From: JBBQBQ01 sp038317685
GTDB lineage: Bacteria > Desulfobacterota > Desulfuromonadia > Desulfuromonadales > DDH964
Length of the DNA: 17,859 nucleotides
Direction: 5' to 3'
Assembly (NCBI GenBank): GCA_038317685.1
Contig: JBBQBQ010000048.1
Location: 1-17,859, forward strand
Below, in pieces: positions 7,439 to 12,836 of this stretch. Below the pieces are notes generated by a model. That model was not told the DNA's origin and made no database searches. It saw only the letters and a program-made list of their open reading frames with translations. Within the stretch, counting starts at the first letter, position 1. Each line of letters opens with the position of its first letter. The position numbers and the translations under genes were made by a program.

Positions 7439-8203
7439 TTAAACCAGGTAGAAGATCGACGGACCGCAGCCGAGTTCCGGGCGCCGCTGGATGGCGAAAC
7501 GTCCTTCCAGAAGCTGGCGAGGCGCGGATGCAGAGTCGCTCAGATCCCCGAAAACCAGCGCCCCCTGTGGACAGGCCGCCGCGCAGGCCGGTCCCTTGCC
7601 GGCGGCGAGGCGCTCCTCGCAGAAGTTGCACTTCTCCACCACCCCGATGGTCCGGGTCGGGAAGTCGGGATTCGGTTTCAGCAGATAAGGCCGGGGGTCC
7701 TCGAAGTTGAAGCTGCGCGAGCCGTAGGGGCAGGCCGCCATGCAGTAGCGGCAGCCGATGCAGCGGTGGTAATCCATCATCACCACCCCGTCGCCCCGTT
7801 TCCAGGTCGCCTGGGTCGGGCAGACCCGGACGCAGGCCGGATGCTGGCAGTGGTTGCAAAGGATCGGCAGTTGCTCCGGCAGGGTCCGGGCGGAGAAGCT
7901 TTCCCCGGCGGCCGGGAAGACCTTGGCGGCCGGCTCGTTCCAGATCCACTTCACGGCGTGCTGCGGATCGGGGATCTCGGGGACGTTGTGGGCTTGGTGG
8001 CAGGCCTGGCGACAGAGGCTGCAGCCGGCTTCCCGGCGGCACTTCTGCAGGTCGATGACCATGCCGAAGCGCACTCCGTCGTCGGTCTGCGGCTGGGTCC
8101 CGACAAGCCCCTGGCCGCGCACCGTCCGGGTCAGGGCGCCGGAGCAGGCCGCGATCGCCCCGCCGACGGCCAGGCGGAGAAAATTTTTACGGGTCAGCTT
8201 CAT
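7439..8203 (-). CDS. dsrO: DsrO, exported iron-sulfur subunit of DsrMKJOP
   Basis: The 254-residue protein has an N-terminal export signal and sixteen cysteines for four [4Fe-4S] clusters: C55/61/64/68, C116/119/124/128, C148/151/154/158 and C192/195/207/211. It is expected on the periplasmic side, relaying electrons between DsrJ and DsrP. The start at 8203 is chosen because it overlaps the dsrJ stop by 4 bp (ATGA) and places the signal at the N terminus; a longer in-frame reading to 8332 is not credible. The signal reads TRKNFLRLAVGGAIAACSG: a Tat-like box with RK instead of RR, followed by IAAC, which also fits a lipobox with Cys20. The C-terminal end, CGPSIFYLV, is a normal DsrO-like finish. 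Confidence 0.93.
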   Translation of the reverse strand: MKLTRKNFLRLAVGGAIAACSGALTRTVRGQGLVGTQPQTDDGVRFGMVIDLQKCRREAGCSLCRQACHQAHNVPEIPDPQHAVKWIWNEPAAKVFPAAGESFSARTLPEQLPILCNHCQHPACVRVCPTQATWKRGDGVVMMDYHRCIGCRYCMAACPYGSRSFNFEDPRPYLLKPNPDFPTRTIGVVEKCNFCEERLAAGKGPACAAACPQGALVFGDLSDSASAPRQLLEGRFAIQRRPELGCGPSIFYLV

Positions 8204-8616
8204 TGGGCACCCCCGGCAGCCAGCGCGGCGGTTCTGACTGGTGCCACATGACAACGCCAGCAGTCCGGCGCCGGCACCCCGGCGTAGGCATGACAGCGGC
8301 TGCAGAACTTCTCCTGATCGCCGCCGTGACACTGGTTCAGGCAGGTGGCGGAGAGACTCACCGCATAGGAGGTCCCGTTGCTGCCGAGGTAAGTCCGCTC
8401 CTGGCGACGAACCTTGCCGTCCCGCCAGGCCATGAGCAGCTCCATGTGGGAGCTGCGCATCCAGTCAACCGGAGCGACGCAGACCGTCCCCGCCTTTGCT
8501 TTCGGCAGCTGCGGCCCGGCGCTGGTCGTCCCCGCCGCCAGCCCCTGCCAGAGCGGCCAGGTGACGAGGAGGAGAAAGAGGCCGAGGCCGCCGAGGATCA
8601 GCCAGCGGTCATTCAT
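8200..8616 (-). CDS. dsrJ: DsrJ, membrane-anchored triheme cytochrome c subunit
   Basis: The 138-residue protein has an N-terminal membrane anchor (residues about 5-27) and three c-type heme sites in its C-terminal third: C92-LNQ-C96-H97, C105-SR-C108-H109 and C119-WR-C122-H123. The first is CX3CH rather than the usual CXXCH. Cys46, in TVCVAPVDWMRSSHMELL, fits the conserved cysteine proposed as an unusual heme axial ligand in DsrJ of Allochromatium vinosum. The hemes should face the periplasm. The gene overlaps dsrK by 8 bp and dsrO by 4 bp, the classic JO packing. Its physiological electron partner is not established in the family. Confidence 0.93.
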   Translation of the reverse strand: MNDRWLILGGLGLFLLLVTWPLWQGLAAGTTSAGPQLPKAKAGTVCVAPVDWMRSSHMELLMAWRDGKVRRQERTYLGSNGTSYAVSLSATCLNQCHGGDQEKFCSRCHAYAGVPAPDCWRCHVAPVRTAALAAGGAQ

Positions 8617-10228
8617 GTCCGGCCTCCGCTGCGGGAGCCGCCAGGGCGCTCGCCGGAAGGGGCTCGCTACGCAGGTTCAGGGTCCGTTGCTTTTCGCCGG
8701 TCATGACCAGGGCATTGCCGAGGAGTTCGTGGACCCCGGCGACCTCGACCCCGGGGACCCAGTAATCCATCAGGGCCGGCAGCGTCGCCTTGTCGATGGC
8801 GCAGATGCAGGAGAGAATGTTGACACCGTGCTTCTGGTGGACATGACGCACCGCGTTGGCCCGGGGGAAGCCGCCCCTGAGGCGCATCTCCAGATTCTCC
8901 TCGGTGCCGAGGCCGGAGCCGCTGCCGCAGCAGAAGGTCTGTTCGCGGGTCGTCCCCTCCGGCATCTCGAAGAAGTGGTTGCACGACTTTTTGAGGACGT
9001 AGCGCGGCTCTTCGAGGAGCCCCATGCCCCGGGCCGGGTTGCAGGAGTCGTGGTAAGTGACGATGCGGTTATCGTTGCGCCGGGGGTCGAGCTTCAGCTT
9101 GTCGTGGTAGAGGAGATCGGCGGTGAATTCGGCGATGTGGACCATGCTCGTCGAGCGGGCGTGTTCGAAGCGGGTGCCGGTGACGGGGGAGACCGGAGTT
9201 TCAAGGAAATCGGCCGGGCCGTTCATGGTCTCCATGTACTGGTGGAGGACCCGCCACATGTGGCCGCACTCTCCGCCGAGAATCCATTTGACTTTGAGGC
9301 GCCGCGCTTCGTCGTAGATCTTGGCGTTGAGCCGCTTCATCAGCTCGTGGGAGGAGAAGAGGCCGAAGTTCCCCCCTTCCGAGGCGTAGGCGCTGTAGGT
9401 GAAGTCGAGGCCGATCTGGTGGAAGATCGACATGTAGCCGAGGAGGGTGTAGTAGTGCGGCGTAGCGAAATAGTCGGCCGACGGCATGACGAAGAGGACC
9501 TCGGCCCCCTTGCGGTTGATCGGCAGATCGACGGCGATGCCGGTGATCTCCTCCAGCTCCTCGGCGGCAAACTCCAGGCTGTCCTTGAAGCCGTGGGGCT
9601 GGATGCCGAGGTGGTTGCCGGTGCGGAAGCAGTCGGCCGCCGGCTTGGTGACCCAGTTGATGTTGACGCCGATCAGGTTCAGCAGTTCCCGGCCGATCAT
9701 GGTGATCTCGGCGGTATCGATGCCGAAGGGGCAGAAGACCGAACAGCGGCGGCACTCGGTACACTGGTAGAAATAGTAGAACCATTCCTTGATGACCGCC
9801 TCGGTCAGCTCCCGGCCGCCGGCCAGCGCCCCGAAGGCTTTGCCGGCCGGGGTGAAGTAGCGGCGGTAGACGGAGCGCAGCAGCTCGGCCCGCACCATCG
9901 GCATGTTCTTCGGGTCCTGGCTGCCGAGAAAGAAGTGGCACTTGTCGGCGCAGGCGCCGCAGCGCACGCAGGTGTCCATGAAGAGCCGGAAGGAGCGGTA
10001 CTTACCGAGGCGCTCCCGCATGCCGTCGAGGATGATGGCCTGCCAGTCGGCGGGGAGCTTCCAGTCGGCGTCGGACGGCTGCCATTCCCGCGGATTCGGC
10101 AGACCGAGGGCTTCCACCACCTTGACCCCGGCGCTGTAGCAGTAGGTCCCCTTGCGGAATTCGACCGCGGGGTCCCGCCAGTCGGAGGTCGGCGCCTGGG
10201 TTGTGATGTCGAGACGTTCTTCAGCCAT
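8609..10228 (-). CDS. dsrK: DsrK, HdrD-like catalytic iron-sulfur subunit
   Basis: The 539-residue cytoplasmic protein is thought to act on the DsrC disulfide or trisulfide at a special [4Fe-4S] site, as HdrD does on CoM-S-S-CoB. Two ferredoxin-type motifs are visible: CVRCGACADKC (C87/90/93/97) and CTECRRCSVFC (C156/159/162/166). The C-terminal CCG region holds C396 (HDSCNPARGMG), C433-C434-G (FCCGSGSG) and C474-I-C476 (SCICAID), the ligand set expected for the catalytic site. Length and motif order match DsrK. It overlaps dsrM by 8 bp upstream and dsrJ by 8 bp downstream, so the subunits are translationally coupled. AGGA precedes the start at 10228. Confidence 0.94.
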   Translation of the reverse strand: MAEERLDITTQAPTSDWRDPAVEFRKGTYCYSAGVKVVEALGLPNPREWQPSDADWKLPADWQAIILDGMRERLGKYRSFRLFMDTCVRCGACADKCHFFLGSQDPKNMPMVRAELLRSVYRRYFTPAGKAFGALAGGRELTEAVIKEWFYYFYQCTECRRCSVFCPFGIDTAEITMIGRELLNLIGVNINWVTKPAADCFRTGNHLGIQPHGFKDSLEFAAEELEEITGIAVDLPINRKGAEVLFVMPSADYFATPHYYTLLGYMSIFHQIGLDFTYSAYASEGGNFGLFSSHELMKRLNAKIYDEARRLKVKWILGGECGHMWRVLHQYMETMNGPADFLETPVSPVTGTRFEHARSTSMVHIAEFTADLLYHDKLKLDPRRNDNRIVTYHDSCNPARGMGLLEEPRYVLKKSCNHFFEMPEGTTREQTFCCGSGSGLGTEENLEMRLRGGFPRANAVRHVHQKHGVNILSCICAIDKATLPALMDYWVPGVEVAGVHELLGNALVMTGEKQRTLNLRSEPLPASALAAPAAEAGHE

Positions 10229-11219
10229 GGGAGTCCTCGTCCAGGGGGATGCCGGCGAGTTTGAGTTTATCGTGGAATTCGGCTTCCCATTCCGGATAGG
10301 TGTGGGTCTTGACCGGAGCGTTCCAGGGGTTGAGGTGGCGTTTGGCCCGGCTGTTGTTGGCCAGATTGCGGGTCGGGCTCAACAGCGCCGCGCCGAGATG
10401 GACCAGCTTGCTGAAGGGGAAGTAGGCCGCCAGGGTCGTGATCAGCAGCAGATGGATCAGGAACAGCGGGCTGAGCCCTTCCGGCAGGATTGGCTGGAAG
10501 GTCGCCAGGCCGAGGGCGAAGCGTTTGACGGCGATCACGTCGACATGGACCAGATAGCGCATCGCCGCCCCCGACAGGGCGATCCCCAGCAGCAGCAGCA
10601 GGGCGAAGTAATCGCTGAACTGGGAGATGTAGCGCAGCCAGGGGTCCCGCAGCCGCCGCAGCAGCAGATAGCCGAGCGCCAGCAGCAGGGCCGGATCGGT
10701 GAGATAGAGGACCGGCGCACCGACCTGGAAGAAACCGTCGCTGGCCGAGAGGGCCGTGACCCAGGCCGGGACCGGTTCGACCAGTAGCCGCAGGTGGCGC
10801 AGCAGGACGATCAGCAGCGCCCAGTGGAAGACCAGCGCCCCAAACCACAGGTACTTGCTGTCGGCAAAGACATATTTTCCCTGCCAGAGTTGGGACCGAT
10901 GGTTGCGGAAGAGGGACCGGAACAGCAGGACTTCCAGCAGCAGCCGTCCGACCACGCCTTGGGTGGTACTCGGATTGTCGAGGGGGGCATCCTTGATCCA
11001 GGGGAGGGAACGCTGCTGGCCGCAGGTCGTCGGGATGTGGAAGGGAACCGGCGTGGCCGCCCAGCGATAAACCCGCCAGCCGATCCCCAGGATGAAGACG
11101 CCCAGTCCGGCGTAAGGCAGGATCACGCCAAGCAGCAACCGCCCCCCCGGGATCACTCCGGCCAGGGCGGCAACCGCCGCCAGCACCGCAATCATCAATG
11201 CTGGAAGGAGCAGAAACAT
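10221..11219 (-). CDS. dsrM: DsrM, NarI-like membrane cytochrome b subunit
   Basis: The 332-residue protein has about six hydrophobic segments. A short N-terminal pair (residues 1-53) precedes a NarI-like core (about 122-280) and a soluble C-terminal tail. Candidate heme b ligands in or near membrane segments are H132 (FHWALLIVLL), H142, H225, H256 and H274 (FSKLVHLGAALL). DsrM is expected to oxidise or reduce menaquinone and pass electrons to DsrK. The ending RAKRHLNPWNAPVKTHTYPEWE is a recognisable DsrM-type tail. GGAG lies 7 nt upstream of the ATG at 11219, three bases after the stop of the preceding gene. CAG-rich runs around 10584-10690 simply encode leucine-rich helices. Confidence 0.92.
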   Translation of the reverse strand: MFLLLPALMIAVLAAVAALAGVIPGGRLLLGVILPYAGLGVFILGIGWRVYRWAATPVPFHIPTTCGQQRSLPWIKDAPLDNPSTTQGVVGRLLLEVLLFRSLFRNHRSQLWQGKYVFADSKYLWFGALVFHWALLIVLLRHLRLLVEPVPAWVTALSASDGFFQVGAPVLYLTDPALLLALGYLLLRRLRDPWLRYISQFSDYFALLLLLGIALSGAAMRYLVHVDVIAVKRFALGLATFQPILPEGLSPLFLIHLLLITTLAAYFPFSKLVHLGAALLSPTRNLANNSRAKRHLNPWNAPVKTHTYPEWEAEFHDKLKLAGIPLDEDSHG

Positions 11220-11222
11220 CGC

Positions 11223-11678
11223 TCAGCTCCTGCCGCGGGCCAAGGCCGCCGGAACCGCCAGGGCCCGCCGGCTCTCGTTAAGGCGGATGGCGGCCAGCTG
11301 TTCACGGCAGCGAAGGTATTCTTCGAAGGCCAGGAGGACCAACTGGTCGATACCGGCATCGAGGGCCAGCGCCTGCGGCAGCGGCAGCGCCTCGCGCAGG
11401 ATCGGCCGCAATTGAAACAGAAAGCCCAGCGCCTGGCCGGGGCTGAGTTCCTGCACCGCGCGCAGCCGCACCATGGCGGCCAGGGCGGGCTGGACCGTGG
11501 CCAAATCCGGCCCGTTGAAAAGTTCCTGCAGCAGCACCGTCAGATTCTGCTGCAAGGTCTGCCCCACCGGGTTGCGAAAGGGGTCCGGTTCCCGCTGAAG
11601 AAACGCCACCGTCTCTCCGGCATAGCAGTCGAGAGTGCGGTCCAGCCATTGTTCGAGAATGCGCGCCCGGGTCTTCAT
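11223..11678 (-). CDS. RsbRD N-terminal-domain-like protein
   Basis: This 151-residue, mostly helical soluble protein begins MKTRARILEQWLDRTLDCYAGETVAFLQREPDPFRNPVGQTL. That resembles the N-terminal domain of RsbRD (RsbT co-antagonist) proteins: a basic start, then a W/Y-containing helix and an F-x-NP-V-G turn. In Bacillus these domains sense signals within the stressosome, but here the STAS output domain is absent. Stand-alone forms beside dsrM occur in sulfate-reducing bacteria as far as I recall; I could not check this. It lies 6 bp after dsrC and 3 bp before dsrM, with no clear ribosome site, so it is probably made by translational coupling. Its role in the Dsr system is unknown; sensing or complex assembly would fit. 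Confidence 0.7.
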   Translation of the reverse strand: MKTRARILEQWLDRTLDCYAGETVAFLQREPDPFRNPVGQTLQQNLTVLLQELFNGPDLATVQPALAAMVRLRAVQELSPGQALGFLFQLRPILREALPLPQALALDAGIDQLVLLAFEEYLRCREQLAAIRLNESRRALAVPAALARGRS

Positions 11679-11684
11679 CGAAGC

Positions 11685-12002
11685 TTAGACGCAGCCCGTC
11701 GGTTTCGGCAGTCCTGCCACCTTGCACACCCCTTTGGCCGGGCCGGACGGGAACATTTCATAGATCTCTTCGATGGTGAAGCCGGTCTGCTTGCAGACCT
11801 TGCGCACCATCGGAGCGATGCCGTAGTCGATGAAGTAGCCGCGGACGTAGTTGATGAGCTTCCAGTGGTCCTCATTCAATTGCGAGATGTTTTCAGTGGT
11901 GGCGAAATCGGCGGCCGCCTCTTCGGTCCAGAGCTCCGGCTCCTGCAGAAAGCCTTCTTCATCCACCTCGTACTCGCGCCCGTTGACTTTGAATTCGATC
12001 AT
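11685..12002 (-). CDS. dsrC: DsrC, sulfur-carrier substrate of the Dsr system
   Basis: This 105-residue protein carries the two C-terminal-arm cysteines that define true DsrC: C93 (KGVCKVAG) and the penultimate C104 (PTGCV), ten residues apart. DsrC carries sulfur between the sites of sulfite/sulfide chemistry and the DsrMKJOP complex, cycling between thiol, trisulfide and disulfide. TusE proteins keep only the last of these cysteines, so this is not TusE. The ATG at 12000-12002 (MIEFKVNGREYEVDEEGF) is chosen because AAAGGA lies 8 nt upstream and this is where family members begin; an ATG at 12047 would add 15 unconvincing residues. It is the second gene of the operon. Confidence 0.95.
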   Translation of the reverse strand: MIEFKVNGREYEVDEEGFLQEPELWTEEAAADFATTENISQLNEDHWKLINYVRGYFIDYGIAPMVRKVCKQTGFTIEEIYEMFPSGPAKGVCKVAGLPKPTGCV

Positions 12003-12059
12003 TTTCAATATCCTTTCGTTAAATCGGTCCGCCCTTGCGGGCGACACCGTTGGTTGATT

Positions 12060-12458
12060 TCATCGGTTTCCGGCGGCTGCGGCGGGTCCGCCCCCGGTCC
12101 GGCGTTCATGATCCCCGTTTGCCAGGTCTTTCGCGATCCGCAGATTGCGGCGCCGGATCTTAAGGTGCTCAATCACATCGGCCATCCCCTTGGCGCAGGG
12201 GCGGCCGCCGCCTTGGCCGTGGACACCGAAATTCACGCATTGGGCGTAGCATAGGTAGCAGGAGGTTTCGACCGCCCACTCCTCGACTTCGACTTCGACT
12301 TTGCCTTCCGCCCCGCTGCCCTCGGTCGGGGCCCCGGTGAATCCGGAAGGGGAGACCGTGTTTGCTTTTGGGCGCGGCTGATCAATATTTGCGGCTGGGT
12401 CAGGTTTCACATCGTCCTCGTCGGGGGAGCGGATTAAGCGCTGGGCTTTGTATGACAT
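12060..12458 (-). CDS. Small protein with a molybdoenzyme-like Cys motif (132 aa), function unknown
   Basis: The ATG at 12456-12458 has AGAAGGTG 7 nt upstream and gives 132 residues. Residues 1-60 are polar and probably disordered (many D, P, E, S), with a VEVEVEE run encoded by a 6-bp tandem repeat. Residues 61-91 contain C67-YL-C70-YAQ-C74, then G-R-P-C88-A-K-G. This is the four-Cys signature that binds the [4Fe-4S] cluster at the N terminus of DMSO-reductase-family molybdoenzymes, but the C74-C88 gap is only 13 residues (usually about 26 or more) and no molybdopterin domain follows. A basic segment (HLKIRRRNLRIAK) and a low-complexity tail end the protein. It is either a molybdoenzyme remnant or a stand-alone cluster-binding protein. 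It is the first gene after the promoter of the dsr operon. Confidence 0.65.
   Translation of the reverse strand: MSYKAQRLIRSPDEDDVKPDPAANIDQPRPKANTVSPSGFTGAPTEGSGAEGKVEVEVEEWAVETSCYLCYAQCVNFGVHGQGGGRPCAKGMADVIEHLKIRRRNLRIAKDLANGDHERRTGGGPAAAAGNR
12283..12300. repeat. Three tandem copies of TCGACT
   Basis: Three exact 6-bp copies in a row encode the V-E repeat in the small Cys-motif protein on the minus strand. Copy number changes would keep the reading frame. Confidence 0.85.
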
Positions 12459-12489
12459 TACCAAACACCTTCTTGTAATGCAAGACCAG

Positions 12490-12517
12490 ATTATTCCCTG
12501 CTCCTTGTTTCTGTCAA
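12490..12517 (-). promoter_or_regulatory. Probable promoter of the dsrC-dsrMKJOP operon
   Basis: On the minus strand TTGACA (12512-12517) is followed after 16 bp by AATAAT (12490-12495), which matches the sigma70 consensus well. The predicted start of transcription near 12483 leaves a leader of about 25 nt before the 132-residue gene. No other good promoter was seen inside the tightly packed operon. Confidence 0.6.
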
Positions 12518-12728
12518 TTAAAAATTCCGCCAAGACCGCAAAAATTTTCCCCTGACCTTCCTAAAATTGGCCCCAACCTGTCAATCTTGATAGGGAATTT
12601 TCATGGCGGAGCACTTCGGTTGTGGAACCACCGTCGGTTCCTGGCCCTGGGACCGTCCCCCTGAAGCGGAGAGGTTTCCCGAAGGCTGGGCCGCAATTTT
12701 TGCAGCCGGCCCGCGACCACCTTTATCC
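12518..12728. other. Intergenic DNA between divergent promoters, with small inverted repeats
   Basis: No convincing gene was found here. GGAACC (12624-12629) and GGTTCC (12636-12641) form a 6-bp hairpin, and GGGAC-C-GTCCC (12649-12659) an 11-bp palindrome. Further right GGGCC and GGCCC flank GCAATTTTTGC around 12689-12715. The part at 12518-12590 is AT-rich, with several A/T runs. Upstream regulatory sites for either operon could lie here. Confidence 0.4.
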
Positions 12729-12757
12729 TTGACAGAATGACGTTTGTTCGGAATAAT
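12729..12757 (+). promoter_or_regulatory. Probable promoter of the DAHP synthase/transporter operon
   Basis: TTGACA (12729-12734), a 17-bp spacer and AATAAT (12752-12757) make a strong sigma70-type promoter. Transcription would begin near 12764, leaving a leader of about 73 nt before the DAHP synthase start codon. Confidence 0.65.
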
Positions 12758-12775
12758 TACATGTAATTTTACATG
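12757..12775. promoter_or_regulatory. Candidate operator overlapping the -10 box
   Basis: TTACATGTAA (12757-12766) is a perfect 10-bp palindrome, immediately followed by TTTTACATG, which gives two overlapping inverted repeats of the TTACAT half-site. It overlaps the last base of the -10 box and the predicted start site, the position of a typical repressor site. It shares the half-sites TTACAT and ATGTAA, and the string ATGTAATTTT, with the minus strand upstream of the transhydroxylase genes (4095-4120). Confidence 0.55.
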
Positions 12776-12836
12776 CAGTCAAGCGAGTTGTTCCCTTGCC
12801 GCCTGGTTGCGACGGCCGGAACCCAAAGGAGCCGCC

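Noticed and set aside
6277..7710. 477-residue plus-strand frame rich in R, Q, D and G
   Set aside because: Low-complexity antisense reading of dsrP and dsrO.
8414..10264. 616-residue plus-strand frame over dsrK and dsrJ
   Set aside because: Antisense shadow without any motif; dsrK on the other strand is unambiguous.
10584..10690. CAG/CAGC-rich stretches as a possible microsatellite
   Set aside because: They encode leucine-rich transmembrane helices of DsrM and are imperfect, as expected from codon choice.
12003..12047. 15-residue N-terminal extension of DsrC
   Set aside because: DsrC proteins begin at the MIEF-type start, which has its own ribosome site at the right spacing.
10794..12254. 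486-residue plus-strand frame over dsrM, the RsbRD-N-like gene and dsrC
   Set aside because: It crosses several real minus-strand genes and has a Q/R-rich shadow composition.
12603..12740. 45-residue plus-strand open frame (MAEHFGCGTTVGSWPWD...) before the DAHP synthase, considered as a Trp-containing leader peptide
   Set aside because: It ends over the -35 box of the likely promoter, so it would not be on the DAHP synthase transcript. It has only a weak ribosome site and no attenuator-like terminator follows.
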